Source: JACVRW01 sp963746825
Lineage (GTDB): Bacteria; Actinomycetota; Thermoleophilia; Solirubrobacterales; Thermoleophilaceae
DNA: 64,000 nt
Reading direction: 5' to 3'
Assembly (NCBI GenBank): GCA_963746825.1
Contig: CAVVCU010000010.1
Coordinates: 62,001 to 126,000 of the forward strand
The notes under the pieces are model-generated. The model did no database searches, was not told the DNA's origin, and worked only from the letters and a program-made list of their open reading frames with translations. The translations under genes and the position numbers were made by a program. Of this stretch, positions 50,646-57,421 are shown one piece after another (the first letter of the stretch is position 1; each line of letters opens with the position of its first letter).

Positions 50646-50990
50646 CTACCCGCAGGCCCCCGGGTTCTCGTTGCAGAACTCCTCGAAGCGCTCGGCCGGG
50701 CTGTCCTGGGGCGGCGGGGTGTCGTTCTCGGGGGTGTCCGTCGGCACCTCGGGCTCGGGCGCCGTGGTGCCGCCGTCGTCCTCGGGCGGCGGGGTGGTCT
50801 CGGTCGGCTCGGGCGTGGTCTCGGGCTCGGTCTCGGTGGGCGGCGGCTCGACCTCGTCGGTCTGGGGGACCGTCACCTCGGGCACCGTTTCCGGCCGTTG
50901 GGGCTCGGGCTCCTCGTCACCACCGCAACCCAGGAGAGCTCCGCAGGCGGCCAGCGCGGCCAGGAGCGCGAGAGCCCGGCGGAGGGTCAG
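50646..50990 (-). CDS. Putative lipoprotein with Pro/Thr/Glu-rich domain
   Basis: The frame reads LRRALALLAALAACGALLGCGGDEE, a lipoprotein signal with likely lipobox ALLGC. About 75 residues of Pro, Thr and Glu follow (VPEVTVPQTDEVEPPPTET), and then AERFEEFCNENPGACG with two cysteines. The likely start is CTG at 50990, in a CTGA overlap with the stop of the zinc-ribbon gene; no ATG, GTG or TTG lies near. A longer frame from 51074 would put about 30 non-signal residues first and is less likely. The Thr/Pro stretch could span the cell wall. Confidence 0.55.
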   Translation of the reverse strand: MTLRRALALLAALAACGALLGCGGDEEPEPQRPETVPEVTVPQTDEVEPPPTETEPETTPEPTETTPPPEDDGGTTAPEPEVPTDTPENDTPPPQDSPAERFEEFCNENPGACG

Positions 50991-51256
50991 CGCTCGACGG
51001 CCGGCAGGCGGCGGCCGCAGTGAGGGCAGTCGTTCAGGTCCTTCTGGACGAGCTGCTCGAGCGAACACCCGCACAGCCTGAGGTTCTCGACCGAGTAGGG
51101 GAGGTCGCTGGGCGACGGCGCCAGCGGGAGCATGGCCCCGACGACCTTCAGCTCCTCGCCGCTCTCGCGGTCGACGTAGCGCTTGCCGGCCTCGGCTTCG
51201 CGAACGATCTCACGGTCCGAGCGGGCCCGCAGGCGATACTTCTGACGCTCAGGCAT
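50987..51256 (-). CDS. Small zinc-ribbon protein
   Basis: Protein of 89 residues. PERQKYRLRARSDREIVREAE is followed by GKRYVDRESGEELKVVGAML and PYSVENLRLCGCSLEQLV. CPHCGRRLPAVER comes at the end. The CGC and CPHC pairs can form one zinc site. ATG at 51256; start to start it is 33 bp from the divergent glycosyltransferase. Function unknown. Confidence 0.75.
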   Translation of the reverse strand: MPERQKYRLRARSDREIVREAEAGKRYVDRESGEELKVVGAMLPLAPSPSDLPYSVENLRLCGCSLEQLVQKDLNDCPHCGRRLPAVER

Positions 51257-51289
51257 CGGGGCGGACAATAGCGAGGGCGACGGAGGGCA

Positions 51290-52753
51290 ATGCGGATACA
51301 GATATTCCACGGCTACCTGCTGCGCGGCACGGGCAGCAACATCTACAACGTCAACCTCGCCGAGGCGCTGGCCCGCCTCGGCCACGAGGTCGACATGGTG
51401 TGCCAGGACCGCGCCTGGAAGCCGCCCGAGGGCGTGACCGTGCACAACCCGGACATCGGGCGCATCCTCCCCGTCTACGTGGCCGACGAGTACGAGGGAT
51501 TTCAGGCCAAGCCCTTCTCCGACCTCACCGACGCGGAGCTCGACCACTACATCGAGGCCAACGTGGCCGCGATCCTCGACCTGCCGGCGCCCGACGTGGC
51601 CCTGGCCAACCACCTGATCATGGGGCCGCTGATCCTGGCTCGGGCGCTGGCCGGCCGCGCGCCCTACGCGGTGAAGGTCCACGGCAGCGCCCTCGAGTAC
51701 ACCGTTCGCCCCAACCCGCGCTTCCTGCCCTACGCCCTCGAGGGCATACGCGGGGCGCGCGGAGTGCTGGTCGGGTCCCACCACACCGGCGCGAGCCTCT
51801 GGGAGGTGCTCAGCGACGAGCCCAGCTTGCCCGAGCGCACGCGCCTCGGGCCTCCCGGCGTGGACGTTCACTCCTTTCGCCCGGGCTCGGCCGACCTCGA
51901 GGCGCTGGCCTCGAAGCTCGAGTCCGGCGTCACGGCCTCCTGGGGCGGTGAGAGCGGCGCGGCCGAGGCCGTGCGCGCGCTCGATCCCGAGCGCGACCGC
52001 ATCGTCAGCTTCGTCGGCAAGTTGATCGTGTCGAAGGGTGTCGACCTGCTGCTTGCCGCCTGGCCCAGCGTGGTGGCCGAGATTCCCGACGCTCGCCTCG
52101 TGATCGTCGGCTTCGGCAACTACCGCGACACGATGCGCCGGTTCGTGGACGCCATTCGCCGGCGCGACCTCGACGACCTGCGCGACATAGCCGCCCGCGG
52201 GCGCGAGCTCGAGGGGGGCCCGCCCGGCCGGCTTCGCTACCTGAGCGATTTCCTCGAGCGGGTGGACGACAAGTGGCTCGCCGCGGCACCCGCCGCCGCC
52301 GACCGGATTCACTTCACCGGGCGCCTGGAGTACGAGGACCTGCCCGATCTGCTCCCCGTGTGCGAGGCGCAGGTGATGCCGAGCACGTTCCCCGAGGCCT
52401 TTGGCATGGTGGCGGCCGAGGCGGCGGCGTGCGGCGTGCTGCCTCTGTCGGCCAACCACTCGGGAATGGCCGAGGTCACGGCCACCCTGGCCCCGGCCCT
52501 CCCCGAGCACCTGCGGGCCCTGCTCGCCTTCGAGGTCGGGACGGACGCGGTGGACCAGATCGCCACCAAGCTGGTGGCGTGGATGCGCCTGGATCCTCAG
52601 GAGCGCGAACGCGCCAGAGCGGCGCTGGCGGAGCAGGCCGCGGCGCACTACGCGTGGGAAAGCGTCGCCGAACGGGTGATCGAGGCCGCCGAAGGGCGCC
52701 TTGACGCTCTTCCCTATCCGGCTTCGCCAGCGGATAATGTTCCCGCCCCTTGA
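51290..52753 (+). CDS. Glycosyltransferase family 4 protein
   Basis: GT-B glycosyltransferase of 487 residues. It starts IQIFHGYLLRGTGSNIYNVNLAEALARLGHE, with the acceptor-side loop. VKVHGSALEYTVRPNPRFLPYA lies in the N-terminal half. The donor half has IVSFVGKLIVSKGVDLLLAAWP, and MPSTFPEAFGMVAAEAAACGVLP with the E-x7-E motif. An insertion of about 50 residues (RRFVDAIRRRDLDDLRDIA ... YLSDFLERVDDKWLAAAPAA) precedes the donor site. Acceptor is unknown. ATG at 51290. The stop overlaps the cytochrome c gene (TTGA). Confidence 0.88.
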   Translation: MRIQIFHGYLLRGTGSNIYNVNLAEALARLGHEVDMVCQDRAWKPPEGVTVHNPDIGRILPVYVADEYEGFQAKPFSDLTDAELDHYIEANVAAILDLPAPDVALANHLIMGPLILARALAGRAPYAVKVHGSALEYTVRPNPRFLPYALEGIRGARGVLVGSHHTGASLWEVLSDEPSLPERTRLGPPGVDVHSFRPGSADLEALASKLESGVTASWGGESGAAEAVRALDPERDRIVSFVGKLIVSKGVDLLLAAWPSVVAEIPDARLVIVGFGNYRDTMRRFVDAIRRRDLDDLRDIAARGRELEGGPPGRLRYLSDFLERVDDKWLAAAPAAADRIHFTGRLEYEDLPDLLPVCEAQVMPSTFPEAFGMVAAEAAACGVLPLSANHSGMAEVTATLAPALPEHLRALLAFEVGTDAVDQIATKLVAWMRLDPQERERARAALAEQAAAHYAWESVAERVIEAAEGRLDALPYPASPADNVPAP

Positions 52754-53427
52754 GCCTTGCCCGGAACACGACCGTGCCGCTTCTCGTGGCAGCCCTTGCG
52801 CTGCTCCTGTCCGCCTGCGGGCGTGAGGAGGACGACCTCGCCAACGGCAAGGCGCTGTTCACCGAGCGCTGCGGCTCCTGCCACGTGCTGGCCCGCGCCG
52901 GCACCCAGGGCAACACCGGGCCCAGCCTCGACGCCTCCTTCCGCACCGCGCTGGACGACGGCGAGGGCCGCGAGACCGTGAAGGGGATCGTCCACGACCA
53001 GATCCTCTATCCGCGCAAGAGCAGCCAGATGCCGGCGGGGCTGGTGGAGGGCCAGGACGCCAAGGACGTGGCCGCCTACGTCGCCTTCGCCGCCTCGCGC
53101 AGCGGGGAGGACGACGGCGCGCTGGCCCAGGCCGGGCTGGCCGGCGCCACCACCGGTGAGCAGATCTTCACCGCCGCGGGTTGTGGCGCGTGTCACACGT
53201 TCGGCAAGGCGGGCACCAACGCCAACATCGGCCCCAACCTCGACGAGCTCGCCGCGCAGGCCGGCAACCGCACGGACCTGTCGGCCGAGGAGTACACCGC
53301 CGAGTCGATTCTCAACCCCGACGCGTTCACCGTCGACGGCTTCCAGGCCGGCGTGATGCCGGCCTACGAGGGGCGCCTGAGCGAGAAGCAGACGCAGGCG
53401 CTGGTCGAGTATCTCCTGGGCAATTAG
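52750..53427 (+). CDS. Dihaem cytochrome c lipoprotein
   Basis: Exported electron carrier of 225 residues. The signal ends in a lipobox (LLLSAC), so it should be membrane-anchored. Two haem sites are present: ERCGSCHVLA (about 40-45) and AAGCGACHTFGKAG (about 146-150). Axial Met candidates are in SSQMPAGLVEGQD and in GVMPAYEGRLSE. The two halves look like a duplicated c-type domain, each with NTGPSLD or NIGPNLDEL. Start is TTG at 52750, overlapping the glycosyltransferase stop. It probably donates electrons to the aa3-type oxidase encoded a few kb away. Confidence 0.9.
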   Translation: MSLARNTTVPLLVAALALLLSACGREEDDLANGKALFTERCGSCHVLARAGTQGNTGPSLDASFRTALDDGEGRETVKGIVHDQILYPRKSSQMPAGLVEGQDAKDVAAYVAFAASRSGEDDGALAQAGLAGATTGEQIFTAAGCGACHTFGKAGTNANIGPNLDELAAQAGNRTDLSAEEYTAESILNPDAFTVDGFQAGVMPAYEGRLSEKQTQALVEYLLGN

Positions 53428-53543
53428 GCGCCCTCGGAAGGGCTTAGGAACGCCGTATTTGGGGAATAATTCCTTCTCAGGCGGTATCGATTTACGCATC
53501 CAGAACGAGCACGCGCGCCCGCGTGCCAAGGGAGAGAGAACAC
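53428..53543 (+). promoter_or_regulatory. Intergenic region before the aldehyde dehydrogenase gene
   Basis: This 116-bp gap begins with a short hairpin (GCCCT-CGGA-AGGGC, 53430-53443) that could end the cytochrome transcript. An AT-rich part follows with the perfect 11-bp palindrome GGAATAATTCC (53463-53473), which could be a -10 region or an operator. A GGGAGAGAGAA ribosome site lies before the ATG. A promoter is likely here, but its exact -35 box is unclear. Confidence 0.45.
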
Positions 53544-55037
53544 ATGGCTGTAGCTGTAGCCCGCGAGCCCCAGGCCGAGAGCTTTGTAGCTGCCGATCAC
53601 AAGCTGCTGATCGACGGTGAGTGGGTGCCCGCAGCGTCAGGGAAGACGTTCGAGACGATCAACCCGGCCACCGAGGAGAAGCTGGCCGACGTGGCTCATG
53701 GCGAGTCCGAGGACGTCGAGCGCGCCATCAAGGCCGCACGTAAGGCCTTTGCCGACGGCTCCGAGTGGCGGACCATGAACGCCTCGGACCGCGGCCGGAT
53801 CCTCTGGAAGATCTCGGAGCTGATCGAGCAGAACGCCGACGAGCTGGCGATGCTCGACTCGCTCGACAACGGCAAGCCGTACGCGGTGGCCCAGGCGGCC
53901 GACGTGCCGCTCGCGGCTGACCTGTTCCGCTATATGGCGGGCTGGCCGACCAAGATCCACGGCACGACCGTGCCGATCTCGGCGATTCCGGCGCCCGGCG
54001 AATACCACGCGTACACCCTGAAGGATCCGGTCGGCGTCGTGGGCCAGATCATCCCCTGGAACTTCCCGCTGCTGATGGCGGCGTGGAAGCTGGGACCGGT
54101 GCTGGCCGCCGGCTGCACGGTGGTGCTCAAGCCCGCCGAGCAGACTCCGCTGTCCGCGCTTCGCCTGGGTGAGCTGATCCAGGAGGCCGGGCTGCCCGAC
54201 GGCGTGCTGAACATCGTCACCGGCTTCGGTGACGCAGGTGCGCACCTGGCCGCCCACGACGACGTCGACAAGGTGGCCTTCACCGGGTCCACCGAGGTCG
54301 GCAAGCTGATCGTGAAGGCCGCGGCGGGCAACCTGAAGAAGGTGACGCTCGAGCTCGGCGGCAAGTCGCCGAACATCGTCTACTCCGACGCCGACATGGA
54401 GGGCGCCATCGCGGGCGCGGCTCACGCCGTGTTCTTCAACCACGGCCAGTGCTGCAACGCCGGCACGCGGCTGTTCGTGCAGAAGGACTCGTTCGACGAG
54501 GTCGTCTCCGGCGTGGCCGAGGCGGCCAAGCAGATCAAGGTCGGCCCGGGCACCGAGGAAGACAGCCAGATGGGCCCGCTGATCTCCGACGAGCAGTTCG
54601 GCAAGGTGCTCGGCTACCTCGACGCCGGCAAGCAGGATGGCGCCCAGGTGGCGGTAGGCGGCGATCGCTCCGGTGACCGCGGCTACTTCGTCCAGCCCAC
54701 GATCCTGACCGACACCACGCCCGACATGTCCGTGGTGCGCGAGGAGATCTTCGGGCCGGTGGCGTGCGCCATCCCGTTCGACAAGCCCGAGGACATCGCC
54801 GACAGCGCGAACGCGTCGGACTACGGCCTGGCCGCGGGCGTGTTCACCCGCGACATCTCGAAGGCCCACCGCACCGCGAAGCTGCTGCGGGCGGGCACGG
54901 TGTGGATCAACACGTACCACGTGTTCGATGCCGCCATGCCGTTCGGTGGCTACAAGGAGTCCGGCTGGGGCCGCGAGATGGGCAGCCAGGTGCTCGAGAA
55001 CTACATGGAGACCAAGTCGGTAGTGGTCGCCCTCTAA
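53544..55037 (+). CDS. NAD(P)-dependent aldehyde dehydrogenase
   Basis: Oxidises an aldehyde to the acid in the cytoplasm. The 497-residue protein is full length. VGQIIPWNFPLLMAAWKLGP is the cofactor-binding motif with the catalytic Asn. VAFTGSTEVGKLI and VTLELGGKSPNIV, with the general-base Glu, follow. The nucleophilic Cys is in FNHGQCCNAGTRLFV, and EEIFGPVACAIPFD is in the last third. The end is GGYKESGWGREMGSQVLENY. ATG at 53544 has a GGGAGAGAG site upstream. Substrate (betaine aldehyde, phenylacetaldehyde or others) cannot be named. Confidence 0.93.
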   Translation: MAVAVAREPQAESFVAADHKLLIDGEWVPAASGKTFETINPATEEKLADVAHGESEDVERAIKAARKAFADGSEWRTMNASDRGRILWKISELIEQNADELAMLDSLDNGKPYAVAQAADVPLAADLFRYMAGWPTKIHGTTVPISAIPAPGEYHAYTLKDPVGVVGQIIPWNFPLLMAAWKLGPVLAAGCTVVLKPAEQTPLSALRLGELIQEAGLPDGVLNIVTGFGDAGAHLAAHDDVDKVAFTGSTEVGKLIVKAAAGNLKKVTLELGGKSPNIVYSDADMEGAIAGAAHAVFFNHGQCCNAGTRLFVQKDSFDEVVSGVAEAAKQIKVGPGTEEDSQMGPLISDEQFGKVLGYLDAGKQDGAQVAVGGDRSGDRGYFVQPTILTDTTPDMSVVREEIFGPVACAIPFDKPEDIADSANASDYGLAAGVFTRDISKAHRTAKLLRAGTVWINTYHVFDAAMPFGGYKESGWGREMGSQVLENYMETKSVVVAL

Positions 55038-55843
55038 GTACCGCCAGTTGGTGAGCGGCCCCGCGGATCTTCCGCGGGGCCGCTTTCACCGACCAGCTCG
55101 GCGAGCTGCTGGAGCAGCTGCGGGTTCGCTGCCGCGATCACTCCCGGCGGCGTGCCCGCAAGCGCCAGCACCGCACCTCCAGCCTCCTCCACCAGCAGCT
55201 GCCCGGCCGCGAGGTCCCAGGCCTGCAGCCCGCGCTCGTAGAAAGCGTCCACGCGGCCCGCGGCCACCCACGCCAGGTCCAGGGCCGCCGCTCCGGCGCG
55301 GCGGATGTCGCGCACCCGGGGCAGCAGACGCCCCAGCACCTCTGCCTGCTGCGCGCGCCGCTCCGCCTCGTAGGAGAAGCCCGTGGCCACCATGGCCCGG
55401 CCCAGACCGCCGGTCTCGCGCACCCGCAGGGCGCGGTCGCCCAGCCGGGCTCCCTCGCCCCGCACGGCGGTGAAGGTCTCGTCGTGCACCGGCGAGTGGA
55501 CCACTCCCACGGACAGTCCGTCACCGTCCTCCAGGGCGACGCTCACGCCCCACGCCGGAAAGCCGTAGAGGAAGTTGATCGTGCCGTCGAGCGGATCCAC
55601 GATCCAGCGCCTGCCGCTGTCGCTCGCGCTGCTCGAGCCCTCCTCGGCCAGCAGACCGTCGCGCGGGCGCTCGGCCTCCAGCAGCTCTCGAATCGCCCGC
55701 TCGGCCTCCCGGTCGGCGTCCGAGACCATGTCGGTGTCCGAGGATTTCGAGCCGAGGCCCTCGGGCGCCCGGCCGTAGTAGCCGAGCAGCACCTCGCCGG
55801 CCGCGCGGGCCGCCCGCTCGGCCAGCTCGAGGTCGGGGTTCAA
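55034..55843 (-). CDS. Inositol monophosphatase family protein
   Basis: Mg2+-dependent phosphatase of 269 residues. The metal-site motifs are in order: SDTDMVSDADREAERAI, LLAEEGSSSASDSG with the catalytic Glu, and RWIVDPLDGTINFLYGFPAW. QAWDLAAGQLLVEEAGG follows near the end. Substrate may be inositol, histidinol or another sugar phosphate. Start is TTG at 55843, overlapping the stop of the preceding 36-residue gene. Its stop shares CTAA (55034-55037) with the stop of the aldehyde dehydrogenase gene. The last 16 residues carry a terminator hairpin for that gene. Confidence 0.9.
   Translation of the reverse strand: MNPDLELAERAARAAGEVLLGYYGRAPEGLGSKSSDTDMVSDADREAERAIRELLEAERPRDGLLAEEGSSSASDSGRRWIVDPLDGTINFLYGFPAWGVSVALEDGDGLSVGVVHSPVHDETFTAVRGEGARLGDRALRVRETGGLGRAMVATGFSYEAERRAQQAEVLGRLLPRVRDIRRAGAAALDLAWVAAGRVDAFYERGLQAWDLAAGQLLVEEAGGAVLALAGTPPGVIAAANPQLLQQLAELVGESGPAEDPRGRSPTGGT
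55054..55087 (+). terminator. Strong hairpin after aldehyde dehydrogenase
   Basis: A perfect 14-bp stem (55054-55067 with 55071-55084) with a TCT loop is followed by TTT on the plus strand. It starts 17 bases after the aldehyde dehydrogenase stop and looks like an intrinsic terminator. It lies within the 3' coding part of the convergent inositol phosphatase gene, where it encodes about GPAEDPRGR. Confidence 0.85.
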
Positions 55844-55950
55844 AGAAGGGCCCGCAGCAGGAAGTAGATCGCGAGCACGATGGCCACGAACACGATCACG
55901 TAGAGCAGGAAGCGAAACGCCTCCTGCTCGGAGCGCAGCGGGTTGAGCAC
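55840..55950 (-). CDS. 36-residue single-TM protein of the oxidase cluster
   Basis: From GTG at 55950 the frame reads LNPLRSEQEAFRFLLYVIVF and continues VAIVLAIYFLLRALL. A short polar N-terminus is followed by one hydrophobic helix of about 22 residues and a basic end. It starts five bases after the ctaE stop, and its stop overlaps the TTG of the inositol phosphatase gene. The size and place fit a small oxidase subunit or assembly helper. It is too short for normal gene finders. Confidence 0.6.
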   Translation of the reverse strand: MLNPLRSEQEAFRFLLYVIVFVAIVLAIYFLLRALL

Positions 55951-55955
55951 GCTCT

Positions 55956-56579
55956 CTAGAGCAGGTAGAGGGTCGAGTACACGAAGACCCACATCACGTC
56001 GACGAAGTGCCAGTAGATGCCGGGCACCTCGACGCCGCGGTGCTCCTTCGCGCTGAAGTGGCCCCGGAAGGCCCGCACCGCGGCGAACGTGAGCAGCGTC
56101 AGGCCGACGAACACGTGGGCGCCGTGCAGGCCGGTGAGCCCGTAGAAGATCGAGCCCTGGGCGTTGTCGGAGGGCGAGAAGCCGAGGTGGATGTACTCGT
56201 TGACCTGGATGCACAGGAATGTGAGCCCCAGCATCGCCGTGGTCAGCAGGCCGATCTGCAGCCCGCGGCGGTTCTCGTTGCGCGCGGCCTCCAGGGCCCA
56301 GTGCATGGTGAAGCTCGAGGAGATCAGGATGGCCGTGTTGATGCCCGCGATGAACACCGGTAGCTCGACGCCGTCGATCGGAAACCACTCGGCCTGGTTC
56401 ACGACCCGGATGAAGAAGTAGGCCGTGAAGAACGCTCCGAAGAGCATGATCTCGGAGATGATGAAGAGCAGCATCCCCAGGTACTGCGCCTCCACCCGCG
56501 ACGACTGGTTGGCGGGGGGCGGACCGTGGTGGTCGTGGTGGTCCTGAGCCGCGCCGGCCGTGATCGAGGCGGACTCCAT
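55956..56579 (-). CDS. ctaE: Cytochrome c oxidase subunit III
   Basis: Five-helix subunit of the aa3-type oxidase, 207 residues. After a His-rich N-terminus (QDHHDHHGPP) comes YLGMLLFIISEIMLFGAFFT with the conserved Glu. HWALEAARNENRRGLQIGLL follows, then GLHGAHVFVGLTLLTFAAVR, and VPGIYWHFVDVMWVFVYSTL at the end, the subunit III signature. ATG at 56579 overlaps the stop of the UspA-type gene (TGATG), which supports coupled translation. Confidence 0.95.
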   Translation of the reverse strand: MESASITAGAAQDHHDHHGPPPANQSSRVEAQYLGMLLFIISEIMLFGAFFTAYFFIRVVNQAEWFPIDGVELPVFIAGINTAILISSSFTMHWALEAARNENRRGLQIGLLTTAMLGLTFLCIQVNEYIHLGFSPSDNAQGSIFYGLTGLHGAHVFVGLTLLTFAAVRAFRGHFSAKEHRGVEVPGIYWHFVDVMWVFVYSTLYLL

Positions 56580-57421
56580 CAGGACACATCTCCCTCGGCG
56601 CTGACCACGTGCTCGACGGGCTTTCCGCTCGCTTCCTTCACGCGGCCGATCAGGTCGGAGCGCAGCCAGCCGGAGCGCGTCTCGGGGAAGGTCGATATCA
56701 CGATGTCGTCCGGCGCGTAGAACTGCAGCGCGTTCTGAACGGCGGTGTAGGGGTCGGCGTGCGCCACCTGGCCGACCGCCTGGAGGCCCGCGTCCTGGAG
56801 CTCGCTGAGCGTCTGAGCCAGCCGCTCGTGGGCGTTGGTGCCGCTGCCGTCGCCGTCGCCGTTCTCGCCGTCCTCGTCGCCCGACTGCGGGCAGATGACG
56901 ATGAAGCCGCGCGGGCCCCCCTCGGCCTTTTCCTTGAGATGGTCGATCAGCGCGGTGCCGCCGACGGTCTGGTTGGCCACCACGAGCGTGCGCTTCACGT
57001 CGTCGCGATCGGCGTCGATGTCGACCACCACATGCTCGACCGGCCGCCCGCTGGCCCGGTGCACGCGGTCCACGAGACCCTGGCGCAGCCACCCCGAGCG
57101 CGTCTCGGGGTGGGTCGAGATGATGATCTCGTCGTAGTTCTCTTCGCCGAGCGCGTCCATGATGGCCGAGTAGGGATCGGGGTCCATCACCTCGCCGTCG
57201 GCCTCGATGCCCTCCTCGCGCAGCTGGGCGAGCGTCAGCTCGAGGCGGTTCTCGGCGGCGTCGCGGACGTGGCCGTCGTCGATCACGTAGCCGTGCCGGG
57301 GCTGGTTCTGCGGGCAGATCACGTGAACGTGGGTGTCCTCGCCCTCGGCGCCGCGCTGGACGGCCTCGATGAGAGCCCGGCCCGCCACCGTCTCGTTGGC
57401 CACTACGAGGATGCGCTTCAT
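56579..57421 (-). CDS. Tandem universal-stress-protein-like protein inside the oxidase operon
   Basis: Protein of 280 residues made of two similar halves of about 140 residues. Each opens with a VVAN strand (KRILVVANETVAGRALIEAV; KRTLVVANQTVGGTALIDHL). Each ends with a matching block: DEIIISTHPETRSGWLRQGL VDRVH and DIVISTFPETRSGWLRSDL IGRVK, then SGRPVEHVV or SGKPVEHVV. This is the UspA/HUP-type fold, and the halves clearly arose by duplication. ATG at 57421 overlaps the ctaD stop, and its stop overlaps ctaE. The ATP-binding Gly-rich loop of UspA is not obvious. A role in oxidase assembly or regulation is inferred from position only. Confidence 0.85.
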   Translation of the reverse strand: MKRILVVANETVAGRALIEAVQRGAEGEDTHVHVICPQNQPRHGYVIDDGHVRDAAENRLELTLAQLREEGIEADGEVMDPDPYSAIMDALGEENYDEIIISTHPETRSGWLRQGLVDRVHRASGRPVEHVVVDIDADRDDVKRTLVVANQTVGGTALIDHLKEKAEGGPRGFIVICPQSGDEDGENGDGDGSGTNAHERLAQTLSELQDAGLQAVGQVAHADPYTAVQNALQFYAPDDIVISTFPETRSGWLRSDLIGRVKEASGKPVEHVVSAEGDVS

